64,000 nucleotides of DNA from positions 11,166,560 through 11,230,559 of the forward strand of contig NC_079210.1 of NCBI RefSeq assembly GCF_026745355.1, given 5' to 3'. The notes under the pieces were generated by a model. That model did no database searches. It saw nothing but the letters and a program-made list of their open reading frames with translations, and was not told where the DNA came from. Below, piece after piece: positions 23,232-35,899 of this stretch (its first letter is position 1; each line of letters opens with the position of its first letter). The translations under genes were made by a program, and so were the position numbers. This stretch comes from Beta vulgaris subsp. vulgaris. Taxonomy: Eukaryota > Streptophyta > Magnoliopsida > Caryophyllales > Amaranthaceae.

Positions 23232-26038
23232 AGAGCTACTCAGATTTAGGAGACCCAACACATGTATGTGAGTTTTGTGGCGCGGAAATGTGGTTCAATG
23301 AGAGAGCTAACAAGAAATCCAAAAACATCAAGCCAAAGTTTTCGTTGTGTTGCATGCAAGGGAAGGTTCAGCTACCTCTGCTAAAACATCCACCTCAAAT
23401 TATTTATGATCTATTGAAGAAGAAACATAATAGAAGCAACCATTTTCTTGAAAATATAAGAGGATATAATATGATGTATTCGTTTACATCAATGGGTGGA
23501 AGGATTATTGCACCTACATCTAAAGGTCGAGGTCCATATAATTATAAAATTGGTGGTCAAAATCATCACTTAATAGGTACTTTATTGCCTGCTGATGGTG
23601 CACGACCAAAGTTTTCTCAGCTGTACATATATGATACTGAGGATGAAATAAAGAACAGGAAAACAGCTGCAAGGTACAACATAGTAAATGGATTTAAGTA
23701 TCATTGTAACTTTAATTGTTTAATTTATATATTCCTTTTCAAATCCTAACTTATTATTCATTATGTCTTACCAGTACATCAAACCCAGACAAGTTTGAAG
23801 ATCGCTTAGTTGCAGAATTACAAGATATGTTAGATCATAATAACCCTTTAGCTCATAATTTTAGAATGGCTAGGGATAGGTTTGCATCTAACACGTGTGA
23901 GAATTTGAAATTAAAACTTATTGGCAAAAGAGAGCTGATGGCAGAACTTATAATTTGCCAACAACATCAGAAGTAGCTGCACTTATCGTAGGAGATATTG
24001 ATAGTGCCGACAAAAGAGATATAATTATCGAAACGAAGGGTGGAAAGCTACAACAAATTTCCGAACTTCATCCTTCTTACCTCGCTATGCAATATCCACT
24101 ATTATTTCCATACGGAGAAGATGGATTTAGAACAGATATTATGCACAGGGATAAGACTCCATCAGACGGTTCAACAGGAAAGAGGTTTAAACTCACAATG
24201 CGTGAGTTTTTTGCATACAGAATACAAGACCGAGCTCTGGAGGCGGCAACAATACTATTATCTCGAAGGTTGTTACAACAATTCATAGTTGATGCTTACA
24301 CAATGATTGAAGCTGAAAGGTTGTCTTTTCTTAGACACAACCAACAAAGCTTGAGAGCTGCTAATGTCAAGAATTTAAGAGGTGCTGTCGAGAGAGGTGA
24401 AACCGAGGGATCTTCGACTGGAAGTCGTATAGTATTGCCATCTTCCTTCACAGGAGGACATAGTTATATGAGAGAAAACTATCAAGATGCGATGGCTATT
24501 TGCAGATGGTATGGTTATCCAGATTTATTCATAACATTTACGTGTAATCCTAAGTGGCCTGAGATTACTAGATTTGTAAAAAAAGAGGCCTAAGGCCAGA
24601 GGATAGGCCAGACATCATATGTCGAGTTTTTAAGATGAAACTAGACCAGTTGGTGAAAGATCTGAAAGATGGCAAAATATTTGGCAGGGTTAGGGCTGGT
24701 ATGTTAGACATCGTCCTTATTTATATTATTATTTTTTATTATATGTTATTTTTAATTGGATTGCTATCGTTATATCTTTTATTTAACTTGAATATCAAAA
24801 CTAATTTTGTTGTCTGCTTATTTTCAGTGGTCTATACAGTTGAATTCCAAAAGCGTGGTTTGCCGCACGCTCATATTTTGTTGTTCATGCATCAGGGAGA
24901 CAAATACCCTGTTGCTTCAGATATTGATAAGATTATTTGTGCTGAGTTGCCTGATAAATCTGAAGATCCAGAACTATATCAAGCAGTAAGCGAGTACATG
25001 ATGCACGGTCCATGTGGCTCAGCAAATACAAATGCTCCGTGTATGATTGACAAGCAATGCAGTAAGCATTTTCCCAAGAGGTTTATTGAGGCAACTAAGG
25101 TAGATGATGAAGGATATCCAGTGTACAGACGAAGAGATAATGGATCTACAGTTGAGAAGAGTGGGGTTCACCTTGATAATCGGTATGTTGTCCCATATAA
25201 TGCTGAATTGCTTCGTAAATATCAAGGACACATAAACGTTGAATGGTGTAATCAATCTAGATCAATTAAATATTTGTTCAAATATATAAACAAGGGATAT
25301 GATAGGGTTACGGCTTATCAAGATAAACAGAAAGAAGGTGAAGGTAAAGAAATAGATGAAATAAAGATGTACTATGATTGCCGATATATTTCGGCGTGTG
25401 AAGCAATTTGGAGGATTTTTGGATTCAACATACATTATCGAACCCCTGCTGTTGAAAGATTAAGTTTTCATCTACCGGGAGAACAAACCGTTTTGTTTAA
25501 CGACCATGTGGATGTAGAATCCGTACTAGACAGACCTCATATTGACAATACGAAATTCCTGCTTGGATGCAATGTAACCAAAAATATGAAGAAGCTAGGG
25601 AGCTTACTTATGTGGAGTTCCCTACAAAATTTGTTTGGAAACAGGCACAGAGAGAGTGGACCCCAAGATCTAGAGGTGTCACAATAGGACGAATCTACCA
25701 TGTCTCACCTGGATCTGGAGAGAAGTTCTACCTTAGAACTTTATTAAATTTTGTAAAAGGCGCGACATGCTACGAAGACATTAGAACGGTTGATGGTGTA
25801 GTGTGTCCTACATTCAAGGAAGCTTGCTATGCAAGGGGTTTACTTGATGATGACAAGGAATATGTCGATGCAATAACAGAAGCAAGTTTTAGAGAATCAG
25901 GGTATTATCTAAGACATTTGTTCTCTATGTTACTATTATCTGGTAGCATGTCGAAGCCGGAGGAAGTTTGGCATAAGACATGGCAGTTATTATCTGATGA
26001 CATACTTTACAAACAGCGTTGTCTTCAAAAAAATAAAG
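23232..26038 (+). pseudogene. Helitron Rep region (zinc finger, Helitron_like_N, HUH)
   Basis: Exons are 23232-23673, 23775-24698 and 24828-26038. The first has a CxxC zinc finger (CEFCGAEMW then CCMQGKV) and TSMGG. The second has HPSYLAMQYPLLFPYGEDGF and ends near FTCNPKWPEI, the Helitron_like_N domain. The third has FQKRGLPHAHILLFM, the HUH motif that binds the metal for nicking, CMIDKQCSKHFPKRF (Cys/His) and YLFKYINKGYDR, where the catalytic tyrosine is expected. Breaks: a frame change near 23940, one missing base in an A run near 24582, and one missing base near 25565, where the frames for KFLLGCN and QKYEEARELTY separate. The enzyme would cut and rejoin single-stranded DNA during rolling-circle transposition. 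Confidence 0.75.
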
Positions 26039-26134
26039 GTAAATAACTACGAAAATATTTTTTAGTCAAAAACCATACTTTTTAGCAATTTGCATTCTTA
26101 ATATAGGTTACTGTTTTGTTTATATGTTTCACAG

Positions 26135-27775
26135 ACCTGCATTTAACCGATGATCAAATCGAATCTTTTGCATTGGCTGAGATTGAAACCATGCTCCAAA
26201 GTAATGGTAGCAGCTTGCGTAGATTCAGTGAAATGCCGTTTCCTGATGAACTAATCATGTTTGAAGGACAAAACAAGCTTATAGCAGATGAGCTTTCATA
26301 TGACATTGAGGAAATGACCGTGGAACACGACAAATTGTATAAAGGTTTAACTGATGAGCAGTCGATGATTTATCGAGAAGTATTGGATGCTGTCTCGAGT
26401 GAAGAAGGAGGTCTATTTTTCGTTTACGGCTATGGAGGAACGGGTAAAACATATGTTTGGAAAACATTATGTGCTGCAATAAGAAAGAAGGGCGAAATTG
26501 TATTGCCAGTAGCTTCAAGTGGAATTGCTTCTCTCCTCCTTCCACGTGGAAGAACAGCTCATTCTAGATTTGGTATCCCTTTGAATGTAAATGAAAATTC
26601 TACTTGCGCCGGAATTCGCCCTGGGTCGGAGTTAGCTGATCTTCTCATCAAGACAAAACTTATCATTTGGGATGAAGCTCCGATGATGCATAAGTATTGT
26701 TTTGAAGCACTTGATAGAAGTTTGAGGGACATAATGAGGTCTGTTGATAGGGATAACTTGCATCGACCATTTGGAGGTAAAGTGGTAGTATTCGGAGGTG
26801 ATCTCAGGCAGATATTACCAGTTGTACCAAAGGGAAGTAGGCAGGATATCGTGTTCGCCACCGTTAATTCGTCTTACTTATGGGATTCGTGTAAGGTCCT
26901 TACACTTACTCGCAATATGAGATTACAATCAAGTTCCTCAAAATCTTCTGTTGATGAATTGCGAGAATTCTCAGAGTGGATACTAAGCGTTGGAGATGGA
27001 AATGCTGGCGGTCCTAATGATGGTGAAGCCGTCGTCGAGATTGCAAAAGATATCCTTATAGATCCCGGGGCCGATCCGATTTTAGCAATTGTTGAAAGCA
27101 CGTATCCAGACCTACAGGAACATATTTGGGAAGCTAAATATTTTCAAGAAAGAGCTATTTTGGCCCCAACAAATGAGATAGTGGAGATTGTAATGATAAT
27201 GTTCTATCTACTATTCCAGGAGAAAGAAAGTCTATTTGAGTTCGGATGCTATAAGCAAAGAGGAAGGAAATTTGGAGTCCACGAAATATACTCCACTGAA
27301 TTCCTCAATACAATTAAATGCTCTGGTCTCCCAAATCATAGCATACGATTAAAGGTTGGTGCGCCCGTTATGCTTCTACGTAATATTGATCAAACATCTG
27401 GATTATGTAATGGCACGAGGTTAGTCGTCAATCATTTAGGTAATCGTGTTATTGAAGCTACTGTTATTTCCGGAAGTAATGTGGGTGCAAAAGTTTTTAT
27501 CCCAAGAATGACATTGACGCCGTCGGACTCCACCAAGTTTCCTATCAGATTTCAGAGACGTCAATTTCCTTTAATGGTTTGTTTTGCTATGACTATAAAT
27601 AAAAGTCAAGGACAATCTTTGTCTCATGTAGGCCTGTATCTCCCGAGACCTGTTTTTAGCCATGGTCAATTTTATGTTGCTGTTTCCAGAGTTACGAGCA
27701 AAAAAGGTCTGAAGATACTTCCTTTTGACAAAGAACACGGAGTGCGTACAAGTACAAAAACGTAGTTTACAAGGA
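26135..27775 (+). pseudogene. Helitron PIF1-like helicase domain
   Basis: The last exon begins after an acceptor at 26134 and follows the Rep region across a short intron. It shows Walker A (GYGGTGKT), Walker B (LIIWDEAPM), the motif [11 protein letters not shown], and the C-terminal helicase blocks [11 protein letters not shown] and YVAVSRVTS. These are the usual SF1B helicase motifs in order, for unwinding DNA during transposition. Between about 27185 and 27270 the reading frame is shifted and then restored, giving some 30 residues of scrambled sequence inside an otherwise normal domain. The end is also shifted: the stop at 27763-27765 comes early, while the usual Helitron ending NVVYKEVF is read in the next frame. 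Confidence 0.8.
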
Positions 27776-27918
27776 AGTGTTTTCAAACATATAGATTGCT
27801 TACAAAAATCATTTCTGTAAATAACAATTTGATGCCTTCACATATGATTATTTAAATATGTTACGTTATTTTGATTATTTTTATTGATCATTAGTTATGC
27901 TATCAAGCAATTAATACT

Positions 27919-27950
27919 CCCGTGCATCATGCACGGGTCCTAAAACTAGT
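27919..27950 (+). terminator. Helitron 3' end: hairpin plus CTAG|T
   Basis: CCCGTGC-ATCAT-GCACGGG (27919-27937) is a near-perfect palindrome, followed 8 bases on by CTAG at 27946-27949 and the host T. This is the canonical Helitron 3' terminus. Confidence 0.85.
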
Positions 27951-27951
27951 A

Positions 27952-28343
27952 TCTTATATAAAAAAAAGAATTGGGGTTTCGGGTGCCCAAGGGTAGGTGC
28001 GCCGACCCACTTCTCCACATAATTACCTCCGTGTCCTTACTATTTGAATTATTTTTATTTTTTTTCGTATTTTTTAATTGAAAATAAAAATAATGGGAAG
28101 AATGGCACCAACTCGTGACTTATCTCTCCTCAAACTCTTGTTTCTTCCTTCATCATTTTTACCAATCTAAACTTTCCTACTTTCTCTCTCTTCACCATCA
28201 TCGTCGTCGTCGGAGCTCGAGTCCAGTGGGATGCTGTTATTGATGCTGGTCAGTTCTTAAATTTGAAAATTGAAAGCTTTTTTTATCCGAAATTTAATCT
28301 TTTTAATTTGTTGTAATCGTGTCTTGGTAATTTTGTTTTCTAG
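27952..28343. other. Possible 5' start of a second Helitron
   Basis: Right after the CTAG|T end the sequence reads A|TCTTATATAAA, which fits the A|TC insertion rule for a Helitron 5' end. CT-rich sequence like a plant 5' UTR lies at 28120-28215. Without a matching 3' end this stays tentative. Confidence 0.3.
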
Positions 28344-29191
28344 TCTTTTAATTGGTTTTTTCTGAATTTTGATGTCTGCTGCAGTTTCCCTCTACCAAAC
28401 ATGCTCGGTAATATACATTGTTCTCCATTTTGATTAGTTTTCATATTCAAATTTCTCTTCATATCGGAGAGACAGTTTGAACCTTCATGTAAGCTCTTTA
28501 CTTCTCTTGGCATTTGTATAATGTCTTCTAATATCTTTTCATGTATTCAGATGCCCACATGAGATATGGTGGAAAGGGTACATTATTAGTAATTAAGGTT
28601 GGTTACTTGCTGAAATCATTCTTTTGAATTACTCCTTTTATTATTTGGATATCATTAATTTTTAATCTATGTGCAGGTTTCCGCTGAATCGGCCAACCTG
28701 TTTGGTGAGTTGGTTGCTGATCCAGATACAAAAGAGCTGTTGCATTACACCGAAAAGCCTGAGACATTTGTATGTGCCCTACTCGCTCAAGCAACAATAG
28801 TGTTCTGCAAATTTAAACCATTTCTCGTATCATTGTTCTTCTTCTTTTCATGCCCTTTTGTAAGCTATAGTCTTTGTGTGACTGCAAGTTAGTGATTTAA
28901 TAAACTGTGGCATATATCTATTAACACCTGAAATTTTTTCGGCTATCCAGGGTATGCTTGCTAATCGTGAAGACAAAGGTTGGTTCCAGTAGTGTTTGTT
29001 GCAACCCTTACTTTATGAGATGTTTAGGACTGCATAAGTTGCTTATAGTCTAGGAACCTTCTCTCTCCTGTCGTTTTTCTCTACTTTTTACAAACTTGGT
29101 ATAAAACTTTTCTCACCTATACTCGGTTATTTTCCTGCACAGGATCTCTACGTCGTTTGTCCAGTTATGAGTCATTCAATTCCGCGACAAG
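28344..29191 (+). pseudogene. Captured exons of mannose-1-phosphate guanylyltransferase alpha-like gene
   Basis: Five exons with GT-AG borders and correct phases: 28344-28407 (NFDVCCSFPLPNML), 28551-28597 (AHMRYGGKGTLLVIK), 28677-28769 (VSAESANLFGELVADPDTKE, then YTEKPETF), 28951-28978 (NREDK) and 29143-29191 (GSLRRLSSYESFNSATR). The order and text match the nucleotidyltransferase domain of plant GMPP-alpha/KJC1-type proteins, which support GDP-mannose synthesis. The N-terminal GTP-binding exons, one exon between the third and fourth (the segment with NCGVY in the family), and everything after ATR are missing. A partial copy with introns, next to a Helitron end and an LTR element, fits gene capture rather than a working gene. 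Confidence 0.75.
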
Positions 29192-29813
29192 GTATGAGCT
29201 ACCATGCCTATAAATAAGTGACTTTCATTCTGGAATTTGAAGTTAGAAGATAGCTGTAACTTAGTTTCTTAAGCTAAGTTTTTGATCTTAAGGCTTAAGG
29301 TTGACCATACTACTCAACTATGTCTTGAAAAATAATAGTGGGTTAGTTTATTTGTATTTCTTCTAATCTGAATCTCTCATTGGCTCTATCTTTTGGGACC
29401 AGGAATGGTAAATTGATTGATTTAGTGTTGGCTGATGAGCTACGATAAATTAGATGGTTATGAGGGTTGATTAAGTAAGTGTGGTGAGTTTGTATCATCT
29501 TTGTTATTCAGCTATTATTATTGTCATTTATATTTATGAATTTTTATAGTTTATGGAGCAATTTAAGGATATACGGATTTTGTCATTGAGTTTGTGGAAT
29601 TAGTTATGAGTTCGAAAATTCATTTGGTTGATGGTTTGTGCTTTGTGATTTCATAAACTTATGGTAAACTCGTGTTCTTTTGGTGGGTTTTCGCTTTTAT
29701 CTTCCACATTTGATTCTATGTAATTTACTTGTTTTGATAGATATTGTTTGTAGGTTTTAGACAAAATTATATCGATAACTTGGGTGGGAGTATAAGAAAC
29801 TTGAAAGCATGCA
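29192..29813. other. Intron-like sequence after the captured exons
   Basis: T-rich, no ORF, no element end seen. It may be part of the same captured fragment, interrupted by the LTR element. Confidence 0.4.
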
Positions 29814-32800
29814 TGTAATACTCCGTATTGTGGGAAGTAATTCGTATTAACTAAGAAAATATAAAGAAGTCACTAGTAGAATAAATGCTATTTGCTGCGC
29901 TGATATTACTGCGGTTTTACTTATACGCAGCAATATAACACGCAAAAAGAAAAAAAAATTGAAAATGACAATATTGTTGCGGTTTCCCGCCAAAAACCGC
30001 AGCAATATTATTCAACGGACAAATTTTGAAAAATATGTGGGCCCATAGTAGCAAATATTGCTGCGGTTTCCACGTAGAAACCGCAGCAATATATTAAAAA
30101 TTAATTTAAAAAAAATAACATTTTAATATATTGCTGCGGTTTATAATAAAAAAACCGCAGCAATATCCCATTTATTTCATATAATAGGCGCTAGGGTTTG
30201 GGGACACTCGCATTTCAGTCTTTTCCTCCTTTCTCTCTCCTTCCCTCTCAGCCGTCGTTCTTCTTCATCTCGTTCTCTCTCCTCGAAATTTCAGCCGTCC
30301 TTCTTCTTCATCTCGTCCTTCTTGCCTTCACCCTTCTCAGCCCGTCGGCCTTTCTATTCTTCGTCGGCCGTTCACTGAAGAATCTGACCATTCAATTCGC
30401 CGCAACGAAGGAGAGAGAGAGGAGTTCGAGAGTTTCATTGAGGGTTTTGTTCATTTTTTATACAGAAGTTTTTGGACTTTCGGGGCTTTCTTGGTGCGTT
30501 TGTCGGTGAAGCTTTTGACATTCCGGTAAGTTCGTCACATTTCTTTTTCGTTTTTTGTTCCTGCTACGATTTTCCGGCGAGCCTTGACTGTTTTTTCTTT
30601 GATTTCCGGCGAGTCTCATCAGACCGCCTGCTGCCACATCCGTGAACACAGTCGAATCTGCCTTCGTCGAGTTTCATCAACACCGAACTCCTTCATCTGC
30701 CTTCGTCGCCTCGTCGGCCGTTAGTATCATCGGCCTCCGTCGACGGTTCCTTGGTGTTTAGTTTTTTTTTCTGTTTTCTTCCTTTATATTTAAACTTATG
30801 TATTTTTCATTTTCTTTATTTTTATTTTAATTAAGATCGAAACTTCTGTATTTATTTTTGTTGTCTTTATTTTTTATTCTAATTTTGGATTTAGATGTAA
30901 ATTTCTGTAATTTTTATTTTCTTTATTGTTTTTGTTTTTGATTTAGATATGATGTTTAGGATCGTCTTCCATTGATATTTTATGAATTTGAATGTTGTTG
31001 TTATGCTTATGCTGTATTTTCGCTGGTTGATAACTTGATATGATGTTTTAGTTACTTTAGTTTTTATTGCATTATAAGTATTCTTAAAATTGATGATTTT
31101 AATTTTTAAAAAAAAAAAATTTTTTTTTTGAAAAAATGCACATATTGCTGCGGTTTCTGACCCAGAACCGCAGCAATATTACCTTTTTGGGCCACCTTAT
31201 GTCACCACAATTCCTTATATTGCTACGGTTTGGTAATTAAAACCGCAGCAATATTACGTAATATTGCTGCGGTTTAGAGCCGCAGCAATATTATTAATAC
31301 CTATTGCTGCGCCCTCAATTGTTGCGCGCCCTATTCCGCAGCAATATGGCACTTTTTAACCGCAGCAAGTAGCCTTTTTTCTACTAGTGAGTTAATAAAA
31401 AGGATTTTAGTATTATTTAGAGAATAATAAGAATATAATAATACTAATACGAGTTGGTTGTGTTAATTTCGCATTTATAAAGGGTAAACCGAGTTCACCC
31501 GATCTAAGGTTACCACTTTTAGAAGGGTATAAAAAGGGAAATTAAGAGGAGAAATCTCATAAACCCTAAATTTCTTCCTCTCCTCCCTCAGCCGTCACTC
31601 TACCTTTTTCTCTCTCCTCTCTCGCTGCTCTCCTCTTTTATCTCGGATCTCTTGTCTCTCCCTCGCCGTTCGTCCCTTCTTCGTCCCCTCGCTGGGTTCC
31701 TTCGCGGATCCTCATCGACGCTGTTGGGCGTGCGGAGATGAGCGCACGAGCGAAGGCTGTGCGTCGATTAAGACAGCGAGCGAGCGAGTTGCGACGTGAA
31801 GTGGTGCGAGCGAGCGGGTTTGTGCGAAGGGAGTGCGAAGCGTTGGTGGTTCGAGGGCTGAGCGACGAGCGAGGCAAAGTGAGTGTGTGCGACGAGAGGG
31901 TGTGCGAATTCGAGGTGCGTCGCTGCGAGACGAGTGAAGGCCGCGAGAGGGCTGCGCGAGCAAAGCCTGTGCATCGAGCGACGAGGGCTGTGCGAGTCGA
32001 GGGCTGGTTCGAGGGTAGCCGTGCGGCTGCTGCGGTAGTGCGCGAGTGGTGTTGCACCGTTGCCGGAAATCGGTTGCCGGAACTTGATTGCCGGCGAGCT
32101 TAACGGTATAAAACCAATTATATATTGAATATATTGTATTAAGTTTAATTATAATTTATGTTTTCATAATTATGTTAAATTATAATTAGTTAATTAATAA
32201 TTCAAGTTAATGAGTTCATTTAATTATTCTGACTATAATTACGAATATAACTTTTGGACATAATACTAGAGCGGACCTAAGACTTTTGGACGACATAAAA
32301 CATGGTTGGACTTATAATTTAATTGGTTTGGTAAAGATAGTGGACTAATGACACTAACTAATATTAGTATGCTCACTAACCTTAATCTCTAAAAGAAGTT
32401 AAACTCATTAGAATAGAAAAGTAACGAAAATCCATAAACAAGGGGTTTAGTTATCTTTTATTTCGAATTATTAAATCGTATAGTCTTAGTTACGTAGTGG
32501 TTGTTAATGTTATCAACGATGTAGCACTAAAGTTTTATTTAACGGTTTAGGTCCCAATTTCATAAGCGGAACGTTCGATTAAGACAGCGAAAATTCTCCG
32601 TTACAAGGTACGTACGCGCACCAGTTTAATCCCAAGTATTAGTATCATGATTAGGTTGCAATCTATGTTATTGGAACCTAGAAGTATGATAGGGAACGTT
32701 TGATTGATTGAGATTGTCTGGTTAGACATTTGTAATTGAAATCGATATGTTGCATTGGAATGCGTAATTCTATCGTAGTATAAACATGAGCATTTTTAAT

Positions 32801-33769
32801 CTTATCCATAGTGTAACAAGGTTGTTACAAGATATATGATTCGAGCATTGTAACTAAGAGGACAGGTAAATGATTCTATGGATCCTAGTGTAACAAGAGT
32901 GTTACAAGAGATACGATTTGAGCATTGTAACTAAGAGAACAGGTAAATGACTATATGTGGTTATGAAATGAATGGTTAATATTAAAATGAATTATGGCAA
33001 TATCTTGTAGCTGGACTCCCTACAAGTGATGAACAATGGGGGGAGTGTGGGACTTGTCTACGCTCCTACGCAGGCCTACTGTGACGACAGTAGTGTCCTT
33101 ATTTTTTAACTCAAGTAGGCGGAAGGTTCCGTTCGATCTTGGGGGTATGCATACTAAGGTGATGGGTGTGAGACGAACAAAACCGTATTTGCATTTCATC
33201 TAATAGACCTAGTGTCTATTAAGGATTCAGTAGCCCGTATGATTCTAGTAAGATGACGGTGCCGTTCGATGCCAATAAAGATTAAAGATTAAAGGTTAAA
33301 GGATGTAACTAATGTAGCATCATGCTTAAGATTGTTCATGTGTGCATTATTTATGCTTATATGTATTCAATGGTTCATTACGTACTCAGCATAGCTGATT
33401 GTGTGTTATTATGTGTTTGATGAACTGCGATGAACCATTGATGCTACAATGGGGAGCAGACTAGGTGTGCTGGGCTGCTGCATGATACCGAGCATACGGG
33501 GCTAGCTTGGTATTTCATTTAAAGCATTTTGAAATAAGTATTATTGGTTTTTCTAGACTTAATAAATAGTTTGTGGTTTGAATGAAAGGGGTCATTGATG
33601 ATTCCCGAGTTGTATTTATATTTTAATTCCGCTGCATTTTAGTTTTCAAGACAATGTTTTAAGTTATCGTTAACTCTTATTATGCCTTGCGTTCCATCGC
33701 GGCGGTAACGCTCCCGAGGTCGATGCGACGTAGCAGTGGTAGACGCGTAAGGATTTCGGGGGTGTTACA
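29814..33769 (+). repeat. Left LTR of the gypsy element, split by a CACTA insertion
   Basis: Starts TGTAATACTCC, ends TGTTACA. It contains GC-rich runs of GCGAG near 31740-32040 that create spurious ORFs. Compared with LTR2, the part at 33050-33560 has an unusual number of one-base deletions. Confidence 0.9.
29871..31389. mobile_element. Non-autonomous CACTA transposon (1.5 kb)
   Basis: Ends are CACTAGTAGAA and TTCTACTAGTG, flanked by a 3-bp AGT duplication (29868-29870, 31390-31392). The intact site is seen in LTR2. Both subterminal regions carry hairpin units built from TATTGCTGCGGTTT and its reverse complement: about four on the left (29905-30166) and three on the right (31143-31290). Subterminal repeats in CACTA elements bind the transposase. 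The middle (30200-30740) is CT- and CG-rich like a plant 5' UTR and may be captured gene sequence. No transposase is encoded. Confidence 0.9.
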
Positions 33770-33771
33770 AA

Positions 33772-33785
33772 ACAGGTATCAGAGC
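33772..33785 (+). other. Primer binding site, initiator tRNA-Met type
   Basis: GGTATCAGAGC follows the left LTR by a few bases. TGGTATCAGAGC is the usual complement of plant initiator tRNA-Met, so this copy has a changed first base. Confidence 0.75.
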
Positions 33786-34307
33786 TGAAGCTCTGAATTT
33801 AAAGACGTTTTAAAAAGATTTCAAAATGGGTAGTATGGGATAGGAGCATATAGAACATATTATGTTATGTGCATTAAGTCATAGGAATGAGTTCAAAAGT
33901 GATTTCGTTTCGTGTCTTGACTCATATGTGTTGTTTGATTGTTCAACTGAAGTTGCAAGATTCTTGCAATATTCGAATAAGAATAGTTAAGAGGATGTAC
34001 AAGATGTTTCAAAAATGTGTTGAACAAAACCTTATTTTTGCGACAAAACTATTTACTTGCTTGAAACGACCGTTTTATCTCTTAAATACATATACATATA
34101 TAACATGTTTCAAAACCTTTAATGATACTTTATGATATTCCTTGTTATGGTTGTGACGTCTCATGTGAGATGTTTGTGTTGCAAGTCAATAAAGACTTAA
34201 TATTTGTTCGTGACAACTGCTTGCTATATGTGCAATGTGTATGGTTAAGAAAGTACAGGATGATGTGTGTGTCACTGAGATAGCTATTATGTTATTTTCA
34301 GCGTAGA

Positions 34308-35436
34308 ATGGTTCGGCGGGAGGCACGCCTGAAACCTCTCTGAATATCGAGCAATCGATACGTGACTTGGTGCAAATCACTGCCAACCTAGCCCAAGGTC
34401 ACAATCGTGAAGGGGATTTATCTGAAAAGGTTGCCCGTAGGAATCCACCATACATTGGGAAAGGGGGACCTGAAGAATTAGAGAACTGGGTTGGGGAATT
34501 CGATAAATTTTCTTCACCTATCCTGCCCTGATGAGAAAACTGTGCCCTTAGCGAGCTACTACCTTCAGGGAGATGCTCATTTCTGGTGGACCCAAGCTAA
34601 GAGCAACCTCCTGAGTCAGCCTGGTTTTGGGTGGGAAACTTCAAAAAGGCCTTAAGGGACAATATTACCCTCCATACCTTAAGAAGCAGAAAGCCCAGGA
34701 ATTTATGATGTTGGAACAAGGGACTCTGTCTTGAGGAGTACTACGGAAATTCATCGAGCTGATGAGATTTGCCCCGGAAATAGCACCTACTGAGGAATCT
34801 AAAGCCTCACGTTTCGAACTAGGACTTACCCTTGACCTGCAAGGAAGACTGGGGGGAGATACATTCACCTCTTTAGATCATGTGTTTGGCAAAGCTGCTC
34901 ATCTTTATGCCATCAGGAAGAGAGAGGAAGGGGGTAAGCAGGGTGAGAAACGAAAATATAATCCAAACCCTGAGGTCCAGAAGTTTGAGAAGAAGCATAA
35001 TGGGAACCAAAACCATCAAGACCCTCAAAGGAATTTCGGTAAGGGACCCAATAACAACAACTCTAATCCCAACAACAATAACCGCAATAACAACACCAAT
35101 AACCGCAGACTTGAGCGTGTGTATAGGTGTAGAAAGTGCCCTAACAACCATCCTGGTAGAGACTGTGAGGGTAACAAGGTGGAATGTCGAGAATGCGGGA
35201 AATTGGGACATAGGGCATATGAGTGCTATTCGAAGAACAAACTGAACCCCAATGGCCAAAAGAATGGGAATTATGGGGACAAACCTCGAAATGGAAATGG
35301 AAACGGGAATGGAAATGGAGGAAGTGCTTACAATGGGAATTCTAACTACTCCAAGCCTGTAACCAACACCAATAATTAGACATCTAATGGGAACAATGCA
35401 ACCAATTCCCAAGATAAGGGCAAGGGGAAGCTGTAT
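34308..35436 (+). pseudogene. gag of the gypsy element
   Basis: The capsid region is readable in pieces from about 34311 (SIRDLVQITANLAQ, PPYIGKGGPEELENW). The frame is broken near 34510 and 34640-34740. An open stretch at 34762-35379 holds the C-terminal part: an Asn-rich linker and a CCHC zinc knuckle, CRECGKLGHRAYEC, preceded by a second Cys cluster (CRKCPNNHPGRDC). It packages the element's RNA. Confidence 0.8.
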
Positions 35437-35830
35437 ATGATGTCGACTAGAGAACAAGAGGCTCGAAGGGATGTTGTCTCGGGTACATTTTCTATCAACT
35501 CCACTCCTGTTAAAGTATTGTTTGATTCTGGAGCATCATTGTCATTTATTGCCCATTCAACTGTTAGGACTTTAACATTGATCGAGTCTGAGTCGATTTC
35601 TATGCCTATAGTCATTCCGTCTGGGGAGACTGTTAATTGCTCAAAAGATTTCTAAAAGTGCCACTGAAAATAGGGAGGAGTTTCTTTCCTTCTGATCTGA
35701 TAGAGTTTAACTTATCAAACCTAGACGTTATTTTGGGATGGATTGGCTTGGAAAGTACATGGCTAAGATAGACTGCGATGCGCAAAAGTGGAACTGAGAG
35801 ACCTTCGGGAAAAAGAGTGTCATATAGGAA
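35437..35830 (+). pseudogene. Aspartic protease of the gypsy element
   Basis: The open part at 35437-35655 contains VLFDSGASLSFI with the catalytic DSG triad, then a frame change. It would cut the polyprotein. Confidence 0.75.
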
Positions 35831-35899
35831 ATACCTCGAGAACCGGAATTAAGGTGATCAATGCCTTACAACTTAAGAACTATGTAGACAAGGGATGGC

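Larger units (their letters stand above)
18931..27949 (+). mobile_element. Helitron (rolling-circle transposon), probably autonomous type, decayed
   Basis: It carries a spliced Helitron protein with zinc finger, HUH-type Rep region and PIF1-like helicase, and ends in a hairpin plus CTAG followed by T (27919-27950). The 5' TC end was not located. It may lie before the LTR-like insertion at 13234. Several one-base breaks are spread through the coding exons. Confidence 0.8.

Noticed and set aside
29905..31290. Regularly repeated hairpins that look like a CRISPR array
   Set aside because: They are subterminal repeats of a CACTA transposon with inverted ends and a target duplication; spacing is irregular and there are no spacers.
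31638..32103. Overlapping Arg-rich ORFs on both strands, repeated at 39379-39871
   Set aside because: They lie in the LTR pair and come from GCGAG-rich sequence; neither copy shows protein-level conservation.
34873..35457. 194-residue minus-strand ORF
   Set aside because: Antisense shadow of the gag zinc-knuckle region; hydrophobic composition follows from the Asn-rich plus strand.
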